Made by a program: the position numbers and the translations under genes
In this document: one piece after another, positions 1 through 10,207 of the stretch
How the letters are laid out: each line of letters starts with the position of its first letter
Numbering within the stretch: the stretch's first letter is position 1
Origin: Neorhizobium sp. NCHU2750
GTDB taxonomy: Bacteria; Pseudomonadota; Alphaproteobacteria; Rhizobiales; Rhizobiaceae
Reading direction: 5' to 3'
DNA length: 64,000 nt
Assembly: GCF_003597675.1 (NCBI RefSeq)
Contig: NZ_CP030827.1
Coordinates: 992,001 to 1,056,000, forward strand
Notes under the pieces: generated by a model
Database searches by the model: none
The model's input: the letters and a program-made list of their open reading frames with translations, nothing else
Told to the model about the DNA's origin: nothing

Positions 1-1886
<1,886 letters not shown>

Positions 1887-1890
<4 letters not shown>

Positions 1891-2306
1891 GGTGCCGTCC
1901 CTTCCAGCCAGTTCTCCACCTTCAGGCCTTCGACGCGGGAAAACTCGCGGATATTGTTGGTAACGAGCGTCAGGTCGAGAGAGCGGGCATGGGCGGCGAT
2001 GAAGAGGTCCACCGGTCCAATCAGTGCGCCCTTCATCGTCAAATCGTTGCGGATCGCGGCGTAGTGGAATGTCGAGGCCTCTTCGTAGGGGGCGACCGCA
2101 AGTCGTTGGATCAGGGCTTCGACCAGCGCTTTCAGTCTCGATGAGCCTCTTTTCTCCGCACCATAACGAAGCTCCGAAGCAACCAGGCTACTGATGCAGC
2201 ACAGTGCACGCATGTCAAACATGCGGTGTGCAACCATTCCGTCTGGACGACGGATGAGCTCCGAGGCGATATTTGTGTCGAGCATGTAGCGCCAAGCCGT
2301 TGTCAC
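1887..2306 (-). CDS. vapC: VapC-type PIN-domain toxin (ribonuclease)
   Basis: A 139-residue PIN-domain protein. The first acidic residue of the active site is in YMLDTNIASELI, a conserved Glu lies in SSLVASELRYGA, and the last acidic pair is near IGPVDLFIAAHA, followed by the typical LVTNNIREF strand. VapC toxins cleave RNA, usually initiator tRNA or rRNA, when the antitoxin is degraded. The start is GTG, overlapping the vapB stop as GTGA, the usual arrangement for this family. The adjacent antitoxin gene supports the assignment. In this operon the toxin is followed without a gap by two GFA genes and pip, which is unusual for a TA module. Confidence 0.88.
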
Positions 2307-2563
2307 CGGTCGACATCCTTGAAGATGTCACTCTCCTTCATCGGAGGCTGATCTTCGTCTACGTTAGGGAACTCCTCATCCCAAGGCTCGATGCTCGCCA
2401 GCCATTGGCGAAAGTCATCTTTTTGACCAACCGGCTCGATCACCAGCCGGTCGCCTTCCTTGCGCATGACGGCTTCCTCGCCGGCCATTTCGAATTCGGC
2501 CGGGATGACGACCGCCTGGGCACCGCCATTGCGGAAGAATTTTACGTGATGCTCTGCACTCAT
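2303..2563 (-). CDS. vapB: VapB-type antitoxin (AbrB/MazE-like DNA-binding)
   Basis: An 86-residue antitoxin. The N-terminal part (HHVKFFRNGGAQAVVIPAEFE) is a swapped-hairpin AbrB/SpoVT-type DNA-binding domain. The acidic C-terminal tail is where such antitoxins bind and block the toxin. The start ATG at 2563 is preceded by a strong AAGGAGG site seven bases upstream; a longer reading beginning with MPLWGLPPYA has no such site and runs into the cysS terminator. It heads the operon that continues into vapC. Autoregulation by the VapBC complex is expected from the family, but no clear palindrome is visible upstream. Confidence 0.87.
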   Translation of the reverse strand: MSAEHHVKFFRNGGAQAVVIPAEFEMAGEEAVMRKEGDRLVIEPVGQKDDFRQWLASIEPWDEEFPNVDEDQPPMKESDIFKDVDR

Positions 2564-2613
2564 GTCGTCCTCCTTCACGCCTCGGTTGAAAGCATAGGGC
2601 GGCAGGCCCCAAA

Positions 2614-2643
2614 GCGGCAAGCCTGAAGCAACAGGCTTGCCGC
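2614..2643 (-). terminator. Intrinsic terminator downstream of cysS
   Basis: A perfect 12-base-pair stem (GCGGCAAGCCTG at 2614-2625 with its complement at 2632-2643) and a six-base loop lie nine bases beyond the cysS stop. On the minus strand a short T-rich stretch follows. It separates cysS from the vapB-headed operon downstream on the same strand. Confidence 0.75.
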
Positions 2644-2651
2644 ATCACCGG

Positions 2652-4049
2652 CTACCGCTTCAGTTCCCAGGTCGTCACCCGTTCTCCGGTCGAGGCATCC
2701 TTGCCGTCCTTCAACTGGATGCCCTTGGCCGAAAGCTCGTCGCGGATCTTGTCCGCCTCGGTGAAGTTCTTCGCCTTCAGCATTTCAAGCCGCATCTGAA
2801 CCAGCGCATCGACCGCACCGGCAAGTGCATCGTCGACCTCAGTCTTTTTCGGCAGCACACCGAGAAGGGCGGCACTCGCGGCAAACATCGGCAGAAGCGA
2901 CCTGTCGGCATTGGCCTCCTGCGCCAGCGCATGGATGCGCTGCACGGCGGCAACCGTGTTGAGATCGTCGCAAAGCGCATCGAGCACGATCGGGCAGGGG
3001 GCGGTGCCGGCCGGAATGTCGGAGGCATCGACGGCCGGCCATTTGGCCAGAAGCCGCTCGGCCTCTTCCAGCCGCTTCACCGAAAAATCGATCGGCTCGC
3101 GATAATGGGTCATCAGCATGGCAAGACGCAGCACCTCGCCCGGCCATTTGCGGCCGCCGAACGTGTCTGTCTCTAGAAGCTGGTTGATGGTGATGAAATT
3201 GCCGTCCGACTTCGACATCTTGCGGCCTTCGACCTGCACGAAGCCGTTATGCATCCAGACATTCGCCATCACCTCGGTGCCATGGGCGCAACGGGACTGG
3301 GCGATCTCGTTTTCATGATGCGGGAAGATCAGGTCCAGCCCGCCGCCATGAATGTCGAACACCTCGCCGAGATAGCGGCCGCTCATCGCCGAGCACTCGA
3401 TATGCCAGCCCGGACGGCCGCGGCCCCAAGGGCTTTCCCAGCCGGGTTCGCTGTCGGAGGAGAGCTTCCACAGCACGAAATCGCCTGGGTTCTTCTTGTG
3501 CGCGTCGACCGCGATACGGGCGCCGGCCTGCTGCTCGTCGAGCGGGCGCTTGGAAAGCTGGCCGTAATCGGCCATCGACTTCGTGTCGAACAGCACTTCG
3601 CCGGAGGCTACATAGGCATGGCCGCGGGCGATCAGCTTTTCGATAATGTCGATCATCTGGGCAATATTGTCGGTGGCGCGCGGCTCGACTGTCGGCTCGA
3701 GGCAGCCGAGAGCGGCGACATCCGCATGGAATTGCTTCGCCGTCTTTTCCGTCACCGCATGGATGGCATCATTCAGCGGCAGATGCGGAAAATCGCGCAG
3801 CGCCCGCGCGTTGATCTTGTCGTCGACGTCGGTGATGTTGCGGGCATAGGTGACATGTGCGTCGCCATAGGCATGCTTCAAGAGCCGGAACAGCACGTCG
3901 AACACGATCACCGGGCGGGCATTGCCGATATGGGCGAAGTCATAGACCGTCGGTCCGCAGACATACATGCGCACATTGTCGGCATCGATCGGCTGGAAGG
4001 CCGATTTCTCGCGGATCAAGGTATTATATAGCTTGAGCGTGACGCTCAT
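2652..4049 (-). CDS. cysS: Cysteine--tRNA ligase
   Basis: A 465-residue class I aminoacyl-tRNA synthetase that charges tRNA-Cys in the cytoplasm; essential in most bacteria. Visible signatures are the zinc ligand Cys in [15 protein letters not shown], which also carries the HIGH-type motif (HIGN), the zinc-site segment [24 protein letters not shown] and the KMSKSDGN loop. Length is normal for the family. The start at 4049 is chosen because GGGAG precedes the ATG by about eight bases and the protein then begins [10 protein letters not shown]; an upstream in-frame ATG would add ten unconserved residues. Confidence 0.97.
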   Translation of the reverse strand: MSVTLKLYNTLIREKSAFQPIDADNVRMYVCGPTVYDFAHIGNARPVIVFDVLFRLLKHAYGDAHVTYARNITDVDDKINARALRDFPHLPLNDAIHAVTEKTAKQFHADVAALGCLEPTVEPRATDNIAQMIDIIEKLIARGHAYVASGEVLFDTKSMADYGQLSKRPLDEQQAGARIAVDAHKKNPGDFVLWKLSSDSEPGWESPWGRGRPGWHIECSAMSGRYLGEVFDIHGGGLDLIFPHHENEIAQSRCAHGTEVMANVWMHNGFVQVEGRKMSKSDGNFITINQLLETDTFGGRKWPGEVLRLAMLMTHYREPIDFSVKRLEEAERLLAKWPAVDASDIPAGTAPCPIVLDALCDDLNTVAAVQRIHALAQEANADRSLLPMFAASAALLGVLPKKTEVDDALAGAVDALVQMRLEMLKAKNFTEADKIRDELSAKGIQLKDGKDASTGERVTTWELKR

Positions 4050-4230
4050 CGAAAAATTCTCCCAGTGTCCTGACGGCATGCCGCGACCGGTACCGGACCG
4101 GAGCGTTTGTCTTCAAGGCTTTTCGAGAGACGAAAACGGCCGGACCAGCGCGAACGCTAGCGGATAATCTTCCCACAAATGGAAATCGTCGTTTTCATGG
4201 TCTGGGTTATGGCGCGGGCGGTCGGTTTGG

Positions 4231-5364
4231 TCAAGACCCTTGCTCGGCCGGCCGGGCCTCATGGCCCAGCATGCGCTTTGCCACGGTGCGCGCCGTCGCC
4301 GGCCCGGTCAGCACCACGAACAGGAAACGGCCGATCTGCATGGCCATGACGAATGGCACGTCGACATTGGTCGATGCGGCAATGATCGCTACCGAATCGG
4401 CACCACCCGGACTGGTCGCAAGATAGGCCGTCAGCGGATCGACGCCGGTCGCAAGCGCCAGGATGACGGCAAACACGCCGCTGATGGCGATGAGCCCGAT
4501 CACCGAGGCCAGAACCCGGAAGAAATTGCGCGCCGCATAGGAAACGACCTGGCGGGTAAAGCGTCCGCCGATCGACCAGCCGATCAGCGCATAGGAGAGA
4601 GCAAGCAGCCATGGCGGCAGCACCAGCGGCATGCCGAACAGAAGCTTCAGTGCCAGGCAGGCGGCAATCGGGCCGAGCAGGGGCGCGCCCGGCAGCCGGA
4701 TCTGCATGAACACCCAAGCGGAAGCGAAGGCGACCGCAAGCGTCAGCAACACCTGAAATACGGAAAGCGCCGGAAACCAGTCGATCGCCTCGGCAGCCGC
4801 CGGCGTCACGCCGAACAGGCGGGCAACCACGGTTGCCACCAGCGCGCAGCAGACAACGCGGATATATTGCATGAAGGCGACGAGCCGCATGTCGCCGCCA
4901 TAGGATTCCGACATCTGCACCATCACGGATGCGGCCCCCGGCGAGGAACCCCAGATCGCCGTCGTGCCGGGAAAGACCCGCGCCTTGACCATCATCACGC
5001 CGAGCACCAGCGCTGCAAAGGCGGTGGCCAGGATGCCCAGCACGAAAATATACCACTGATGCGCCAGCTCGGAGAAGATCGACGGCGGCATGTTGGAGGC
5101 GATCATCACCCCGATCACGCTCTGGGCGGCGCTGAACGTCACCTTCGGCAGGCGGAAACTCATGCCTGACAAGGCCATGATGATGGCCATCGCCATAGGC
5201 CCGAGCAGCAAGGCGGCCGGCAGGTTCATCAGTTCCAGCAGCCAGCCGAGGATCAGCGAGCCTATGGCAAGGATCACCCAGCGCACCGTGGCTGGCAGGG
5301 CCGCAAGGCGGTCCTGCCAGCCGGCACGTGTTTCCTGTTCGTCGGACATCAGTTGGTCAGCCAT
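4231..5364 (-). CDS. AbrB-family polytopic membrane protein
   Basis: A 377-residue integral membrane protein of the AbrB duplication family (once annotated as ammonia monooxygenase). About ten hydrophobic segments are visible, in two halves that each contain a conserved Gly-rich helix; GSSPGAASVMVQMSES in the first half is mirrored by ATSPGGADSVAIIAAS in the second. Family members have been linked to regulation in E. coli, but the transported or sensed ligand is unknown. It starts three bases after the stop of the isochorismatase-like gene, so the two are an operon, probably governed by the TetR regulator encoded divergently. Confidence 0.85.
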   Translation of the reverse strand: MADQLMSDEQETRAGWQDRLAALPATVRWVILAIGSLILGWLLELMNLPAALLLGPMAMAIIMALSGMSFRLPKVTFSAAQSVIGVMIASNMPPSIFSELAHQWYIFVLGILATAFAALVLGVMMVKARVFPGTTAIWGSSPGAASVMVQMSESYGGDMRLVAFMQYIRVVCCALVATVVARLFGVTPAAAEAIDWFPALSVFQVLLTLAVAFASAWVFMQIRLPGAPLLGPIAACLALKLLFGMPLVLPPWLLALSYALIGWSIGGRFTRQVVSYAARNFFRVLASVIGLIAISGVFAVILALATGVDPLTAYLATSPGGADSVAIIAASTNVDVPFVMAMQIGRFLFVVLTGPATARTVAKRMLGHEARPAEQGS

Positions 5365-5367
5365 CGG

Positions 5368-5925
5368 TCATCCAAGGGTAAGGTCCGCAGTCGTGGTGAC
5401 GCGGGCGATCCGCGGGAAGATGAATTTGAACGCCATGTCGTGCAGTTCGGCGGAAACGCCGGTCGAGGCATCCTCGACCACGACAACGTTATAGCCATGC
5501 TCCCAGCCGGCACGCACCGTCGATTCGACGCCGAAATTGGTGGCGATGCCGCCGACAACGATCGTCTGGATGCCGCGGCGGCGAAGCTTGACGTCGAGAT
5601 CTGTGCCATGGAAGGCGCCCCATTGGCGCTTGGTCACCGTCAGGTCGCCCGGCTGTTTCAGCTCTGCGTCGAGTTCCGTCCAGCCTTCCGGATAGTTACG
5701 CGGAGCGCTCGCATCGGTCAGTCCGCGCGGCGCATCGCCGAAATCCGGCCCGAAATCGACATTGACGAGAACCACCGGCGCATTCGCCTTGCGAAAGGTC
5801 TCTGCAAGCGCGCGCCCCTTGGCAAGCACGTCGGCGCTCGCATGCGGCGCGGTGTTCATCGCGAGGATGCCCTTCTGCAGGTCGATAAGCACGAGGGCGG
5901 TGGTCTTGGGGTCGAGTGCGAGCAT
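5368..5925 (-). CDS. Isochorismatase-fold hydrolase lacking the usual cysteine
   Basis: A 185-residue protein of the isochorismatase/cysteine-hydrolase superfamily. Catalytic Asp15 (VLIDLQKG) and Lys99 (TVTKRQWGAF) are visible, as is the cis-peptide region GGIATNFGVEST. In nicotinamidase-type members a Cys sits where Gly132 is found here, so cysteine-based amide hydrolysis is unlikely; loss of this Cys is known for true isochorismatases such as PhzD. The start at 5925 (MLALDPKTT) is preferred over a much longer reading whose first 61 residues look non-coding. It forms an operon with the AbrB membrane protein and faces a TetR gene across a palindromic operator. Confidence 0.85.
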   Translation of the reverse strand: MLALDPKTTALVLIDLQKGILAMNTAPHASADVLAKGRALAETFRKANAPVVLVNVDFGPDFGDAPRGLTDASAPRNYPEGWTELDAELKQPGDLTVTKRQWGAFHGTDLDVKLRRRGIQTIVVGGIATNFGVESTVRAGWEHGYNVVVVEDASTGVSAELHDMAFKFIFPRIARVTTTADLTLG

Positions 5926-5964
5926 GACGGGCCTTTCTAGGTCGGATTCCAGATGCGGACAAGG

Positions 5965-6000
5965 CAAGGGGATGCGCAACGGTATGCACAAGGGGATGCG
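5965..6000. repeat. Short direct repeat in the isochorismatase-gene leader
   Basis: The 12-mer CAAGGGGATGCG occurs at 5965-5976 and again at 5989-6000, a spacing of 24 bases. It lies in the leader between the hydrolase start and the TetR operator. No function is assigned. Confidence 0.6.
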
Positions 6001-6058
6001 GTAAACGGCATGATGCAGACGGCAGGTTGACGAAAGGATGACGAGAGGTCTGCAGCAT

Positions 6059-6084
6059 GTTATGCGAGGGGTGTCTCGCATAAC
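6059..6084. promoter_or_regulatory. Palindromic operator between tetR and the hydrolase operon
   Basis: Perfect inverted repeat: GTTATGCGAG at 6059-6068 and CTCGCATAAC at 6075-6084 with a six-base spacer. It lies in the divergent intergenic region 25 bases before the TetR start, the typical position of a TetR-family autoregulatory site. A weaker related half-site (CCTCGCAA, 6101-6108) abuts the tetR start codon. Confidence 0.75.
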
Positions 6085-6108
6085 TTCTATTTGAGGATTG
6101 CCTCGCAA

Positions 6109-6723
6109 ATGTCAACAGTGTCTGAGCCGAAGGCGGTGGAACCGAAGCGCAAACGCGGTCACGAACGCGTCGCCGTCATCGTCGAGACGGCGATCGGCCT
6201 GTTCGCCGCCGAGGGTTTTCGCGCCGTTACCATGTCGGACATCGCTGCCCGCTCCGGCACCGCGATCGGCTCGCTCTACCGTTTCTTCCCGACCAAGGAC
6301 GCACTCGCCCAGGCGATCATGGATCGCTACGGCACGCATCTGACCGACGAGCTCGAAAAGGTGATTGCGATTGCCGAGCGCTCCTCGGCGAAAGAGGTCG
6401 CCCATGCGCTGGTGGCGATGATGCTGGGCCTGCAGACGGAACGTGCGGCAGCGCTGGTCCTGGCGGATGCCCGCGAGGATGGGCCGCTGCGCCGCGAAGG
6501 CATTCGTCGCCAGATGCTGGAGAAACTGACGGCGGTGCTGGCTTTGATTGACCGGCAGCCGATCCCCGCCGGGATCGACCAGCGCTCCTGGATGCTTCTT
6601 TACGCGCTGAAGGCGGTCCGCCAGTTCGACCATGACCACCCGGCCTTGTCGAAACGCCTTGTCGCGGACGCCTGCCTTCTGGTCGAGCCGCTTGTCGCGG
6701 CCGGCCTCACCAAGCGTGGCTGA
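6109..6723 (+). CDS. TetR/AcrR-family transcriptional regulator
   Basis: A 204-residue repressor. The N-terminal helix-turn-helix is clear: AVIVETAIGLFAAEGFRAVTMSDIA followed by GTAIGSLYRFFPTKDALA, the classic TetR signature. The rest is a variable ligand-binding domain, so the inducer cannot be predicted. The start ATG at 6109 follows the palindromic operator by 25 bases; an upstream TTG at 6091 would add six residues. It is divergent from the isochorismatase-AbrB operon, which it most likely controls together with itself. Confidence 0.9.
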   Translation: MSTVSEPKAVEPKRKRGHERVAVIVETAIGLFAAEGFRAVTMSDIAARSGTAIGSLYRFFPTKDALAQAIMDRYGTHLTDELEKVIAIAERSSAKEVAHALVAMMLGLQTERAAALVLADAREDGPLRREGIRRQMLEKLTAVLALIDRQPIPAGIDQRSWMLLYALKAVRQFDHDHPALSKRLVADACLLVEPLVAAGLTKRG

Positions 6724-6750
6724 AGAGACGCCGAACGCGTTGAAAGTTCA

Positions 6751-7293
6751 TCAGTTTCCAGCTGTCGGACGGCGCATCCGGCTGTGAACGAAATAGGCGA
6801 GCGCACCGACGAGAACGGCCGCTATCGCCAGCGCGATGAGCAGGTGAAGATGCAGCTTCAGCCGCCCGAAAAGCGCCTCCACCGCATTGCCGAACAGATA
6901 GCCGATCGCCGTGATCAACAGAGCCCAGACCACGGCGGCGACGAAATTCAGGACGACGAAGCGCAGCGCCGGCACCGATGTCAGCCCGATCGCGATGGGG
7001 CTGACCGTCCGCATGCCGTAGATGAAGCGGAAGGCAAGGATGAAGCCGGTCGGATGGGCCTCCAGCAGGTCGTTGACCTTGCGCGCCGCATCGGTCTTCA
7101 AAAGCCTCTGGACGATCGAAAGCCGGTTGGCATAGCGCCCGGCGAAAAACCAGGCCTGGTCGCAGGCAAACGAGCCGAGCGCCGCAGCCGTCGCCGCCTC
7201 GGGAAAGCTCAGGAAATGCCGATGGGCAAACACCCCGCCCAGAAACACCGCCGTCTCGCCCTCGAAGGCAGCGCCGAGAAACACGGCCAGCAC
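6751..7293 (-). CDS. DedA family membrane protein (start uncertain)
   Basis: A DedA/SNARE-associated family inner-membrane protein of at least 180 residues, a family implicated in flipping of undecaprenyl phosphate or other lipids. Visible are the family segment FLGAAFEGETAVFLGG, the conserved FRFIYGMRTVSPI region (equivalent to the family's FRFxPGxR motif) and C-terminal hydrophobic helices. The only standard start is the GTG at 7293, yet family-like sequence (LSLAHLISQYG) continues 16 or more codons upstream in frame without ATG, GTG or TTG before a stop. Either an unusual codon such as CTG initiates or the N-terminus is damaged. It ends 27 bases from tetR, convergent. Confidence 0.82.
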   Translation of the reverse strand: MLAVFLGAAFEGETAVFLGGVFAHRHFLSFPEAATAAALGSFACDQAWFFAGRYANRLSIVQRLLKTDAARKVNDLLEAHPTGFILAFRFIYGMRTVSPIAIGLTSVPALRFVVLNFVAAVVWALLITAIGYLFGNAVEALFGRLKLHLHLLIALAIAAVLVGALAYFVHSRMRRPTAGN

Positions 7294-7429
7294 GCCGTAT
7301 TGGGAAATCAGGTGCGCGAGCGACAGATGATCGAAGGACAGGGGCAGGCTCCGAAGCGGTTGAATTGCGTCTCAGCAATGTAGCGGAGAGACGATGAAAG
7401 TCATGCCTGCTCGCCAATCAGGCCAAACC

Positions 7430-8170
7430 TCATGCCGGCAGCCGGTAATCGACGAAGCGGTTCTCGCGCACGACGAACAGCTTGCCGCTTTCGGCAAGAT
7501 CGGGAGAGGCGAGCGGCAGGATCTTTGCCGCCACTTCGGACGGATGGGGCAGGGTGTCCGGATCTTCGCCGGGCATGGCCTGCGCCCGCATCGCCGTGCG
7601 GGTGGCGCCGGGATTGACCATGTTGATCTTCAGCGGCGTATGCGCCATCTCCTCCGCCCAGATCCGCCCCATCGTCTCGACCGCCGCCTTCGACATCGCA
7701 TAGGCGCCCCAGAAGGAGCGTGGATTGGTGGCGACGCCCGAAGACAGAAGGATGGCGCGTCCGGCATCGGATTTGACCAGCAGCGGTTCGAGCGACCGCA
7801 CCAGCCGCCACATCGACGTGACATTGGTCGTCATCACCCGCTCGAACACTTTTGCCTCGATATGGGCGACCGGCGAGATGACGCCGAGAATGCCGGCATT
7901 GGCAACCAGAATGTCGAGCCTGCCCCAGCGTTCGAATATCGAGGCGCCGAGCCGGTCGATCGCTTCCATGTCGGAAAGATCGAAAGGCACCAGCGTCGCA
8001 GATCCGCCTATGGCCTTGATCGCATCGTCGAGCTCTTCCAGCCCGCCGACCGTGCGGGCGCAGGCAATCACATGCGCACCGGCCTTGGCGAGCTCCAGCG
8101 CGGTGAAATAGCCGATGCCGCGCGAGGCCCCCGTCACCAGCGCAATCCTGCCTTTGAGATCGATCGTCAT
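7430..8170 (-). CDS. SDR-family NAD(P)-dependent oxidoreductase
   Basis: A 246-residue short-chain dehydrogenase/reductase. The Rossmann motif TGASRGIG begins near residue 14, followed by the NAG motif (ILVANAGILG), the catalytic Ser in LLSSGVATNP and the YAMSKAAVE catalytic Tyr-Lys pair (WGAYAMSKAA). The substrate is not predictable. The start ATG at 8170 (MTIDLKGRIALVTG) places the cofactor motif at the normal distance; a longer open frame upstream is not protein-like. It stands alone between DedA and TauE genes on the same strand. Confidence 0.92.
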   Translation of the reverse strand: MTIDLKGRIALVTGASRGIGYFTALELAKAGAHVIACARTVGGLEELDDAIKAIGGSATLVPFDLSDMEAIDRLGASIFERWGRLDILVANAGILGVISPVAHIEAKVFERVMTTNVTSMWRLVRSLEPLLVKSDAGRAILLSSGVATNPRSFWGAYAMSKAAVETMGRIWAEEMAHTPLKINMVNPGATRTAMRAQAMPGEDPDTLPHPSEVAAKILPLASPDLAESGKLFVVRENRFVDYRLPA

Positions 8171-8316
8171 GTCATTCGCCCCAATCCTGTCCCATCGCCG
8201 CTCCGATGGCTTGATGTCGAGGCTTGTCACAGAGGACGAACGGAGGCAAGGGCGCCGTTGGCGCAGTAAAAGAGGATTGCCCGATGGCCGGTCGCCGCGA
8301 ATGGATGGTAATCTCG

Positions 8317-9048
8317 TCAGGCCAGCGCAAGGACAGCCTTGGTCGTTATCAACAGGGAAACGGCAAGCAGCAGCCAAAGAATAATGCGCCGGTAGGTGGC
8401 TTCACCGGTATGGGCAAATCCTTTCGCGCCCAGCCAGATACAGCCGGTATAGATGGGGACGAGCATCAGCGACAGCTGCAGCCGGGGCGCCGTGACCATG
8501 CCGTAGCCGATATAGGTGGCCCCCAAGATCAGGCTCTCGCCGGTCAGGAATACGATCGCGTCGGCCCGTGTCGTGCGGGCATCCATATTTCTCCCAAGCA
8601 GGTAAATCATCGCAGGTGGCCCGAATATGCCGCACACGCCTCCGGCAAAACCCGACACGGCTCCGGCCGCCACACTTCTGGCCGGCCCGGTTCCGAGCCG
8701 AAATGCCGTGCTGAGCAACATATGGCCTGTGGTCAGCAACAGGAACAGACCCACGATCAGTTGGGCAAGGGACTGATCGACGATGAGCAGCACCATGACG
8801 CCCAGAGGCGAGAGCGCCATCGCGCCGACGCTCATCCAGAGAATTGTCCGTCTGTCGCATTGTGGAGCCGCCTTCCAGACGAGCGGGAGGGAGGGCAGGA
8901 GATCGATGAGGAACAATGTCACGACAGCGGTCTGAGCGTCATAGACAAGCGCAATCAGCGGAACGAAAATCATCGCCGTGCCGAACGCGGCAAACCCTCG
9001 CGAAAAGCCTGCCGCCGCTGCTGCCAGAACACAAATCAGCAATTCCAT
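8317..9048 (-). CDS. Sulfite exporter TauE/SafE family permease
   Basis: A 243-residue polytopic inner-membrane protein of the TauE/SafE family, which exports sulfite, sulfoacetate or other small organic anions. About eight hydrophobic helices are visible; the two family repeats begin near GFSRGFAAFGTAMIFVPL and GAVSGFAGGVCGIFGPPAM. The start ATG at 9048 is preferred to a TTG two codons upstream. The gene is divergent from an MmyB-like regulator, which makes that regulator the likely controller. Substrate unknown. Confidence 0.88.
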   Translation of the reverse strand: MELLICVLAAAAAGFSRGFAAFGTAMIFVPLIALVYDAQTAVVTLFLIDLLPSLPLVWKAAPQCDRRTILWMSVGAMALSPLGVMVLLIVDQSLAQLIVGLFLLLTTGHMLLSTAFRLGTGPARSVAAGAVSGFAGGVCGIFGPPAMIYLLGRNMDARTTRADAIVFLTGESLILGATYIGYGMVTAPRLQLSLMLVPIYTGCIWLGAKGFAHTGEATYRRIILWLLLAVSLLITTKAVLALA

Positions 9049-9169
9049 AGCCAACGATTCCTTGTCCGCTCTCGCAACGCTCTGCTGCGTCGAGGATGCG
9101 AAAAATCGGGCGTGATCAGAAGCGGAGAAGTTATGCTATCACTGGCACTATCAGGATGGGGCTGGCCAT

Positions 9170-10021
9170 ATGGCAAGTGACACGGCGCGCGCAGAGTTGG
9201 CGGCATTCCTCAAGTCGAGGCGCGGCAGACTGTCCCCTACGAGTTTCGGCCTGCCCGCCGGCGCCGGTCGACGAACACCAGGCCTGCGCCGTGAGGAGGT
9301 CGCGGCGCTTTGCGGCGTCGGTCTCACCTGGTACATCTGTCTGGAACAGGGCAAGGAAATCCAGGTCTCGGCCGCATTTCTCGATAATCTGGTGCGCGGC
9401 CTGCGTTTCAGCGAGGCGGAACGGGCACATCTGTTCGCCCTGGCGGGCCATCGCCGCCTGTCGTCATCCGGTTTGCCCTCATCAGGCCCGCCGTCATCAG
9501 GCCAGCCAGCATCCGAACAGCCGGATCAGGCATTGCAGGCCATTCTCGATGGTATCAGCAATGCCGCCTATGTCCGCAACAGCCGCTTCGACGTCTTCGC
9601 CTGGAATGCTGCCAATACCGGGTTGTTTGGCGATTTCGCCACCATTGCGCCCGGCGAGCGCAATGTCATTCGCCTGATGTTTCTCCGCAGTTATCATCGG
9701 CGCGCAATGCCCGACTGGGAGAACGATGCCCGCGCATTGCTGGCACGGTTCCGCATCAATCTCGGCCTTGCAACGGACAAGGTACCGTTTTCCTCTCTCG
9801 TGGATGAATTGACCGGCCTCAGCGCCGAATTTCGCCGCCTGTGGGCAGAGCACGAAGTGAGCAATGCCGGCGAAGGCGTCACGCTTTTCCATTCAAAGCG
9901 TCACGGCCACCACCGCTTTCGCCACCATCTCCTGATGCCGGAAGCATGGCCTGACCTACGAATCGTGGTTTACCTTCCAGACGCTGCCCCCTTGCTCTCA
10001 TCGATTGATGAGAATCCCTAG
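9170..10021 (+). CDS. MmyB-like helix-turn-helix transcriptional regulator
   Basis: A 283-residue regulator. The N-terminal XRE-type helix-turn-helix has the subfamily signature RTPGLRREEVAALCGVG, followed by TWYICLEQGKEIQVSAAFLDNL. The C-terminal half (VFAWNAANTGLFGDF through LTGLSAEFRRLW) is the MmyB ligand-binding, PAS-like domain thought to sense fatty acids or related ligands. Between them a Ser/Gly/Pro-rich linker carries four five-residue repeats. It is divergent from the TauE/SafE exporter, and such regulators often control a neighbouring gene. Confidence 0.9.
   Translation: MASDTARAELAAFLKSRRGRLSPTSFGLPAGAGRRTPGLRREEVAALCGVGLTWYICLEQGKEIQVSAAFLDNLVRGLRFSEAERAHLFALAGHRRLSSSGLPSSGPPSSGQPASEQPDQALQAILDGISNAAYVRNSRFDVFAWNAANTGLFGDFATIAPGERNVIRLMFLRSYHRRAMPDWENDARALLARFRINLGLATDKVPFSSLVDELTGLSAEFRRLWAEHEVSNAGEGVTLFHSKRHGHHRFRHHLLMPEAWPDLRIVVYLPDAAPLLSSIDENP
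9464..9523 (+). repeat. Four 15-bp tandem repeats inside the MmyB-like regulator
   Basis: In-frame units encode SSGLP, SSGPP, SSGQP and ASEQP. The two central units are the closest in DNA sequence (TCATCAGGC shared at their starts). They form the interdomain linker and may vary in number between strains. Confidence 0.7.
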
Positions 10022-10034
10022 AACGTGCGAAGCA

Positions 10035-10065
10035 GGGGGGGCAAAAATCGCAAAGGCGCCCCCTT
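10035..10065 (+). terminator. Possible terminator of the MmyB-like gene
   Basis: A G-rich arm (10036-10042) can pair with GCCCCC at 10058-10063; only TT follows. It lies 14 bases after the stop codon. Weak support. Confidence 0.35.
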
Positions 10066-10207
10066 GGTGAAAGGGTTTCCGCTACTTTGTGAGTGACGCG
10101 GCGCCTCTCGCTCCTGCTGGGAAAATTAAGATTTGGCGCCTCATTGCCAGCCGCCGCGAATTGCCTATTCTCTTCCTGCGCCCATTCGTCAAAGGCGGTG
10201 ACACTTC

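Noticed and set aside
5926-6108. A 61-residue N-terminal extension of the isochorismatase-fold protein
   Set aside because: Cys/Pro/Arg-rich and non-conserved; it would overlap the TetR operator and the TetR start.
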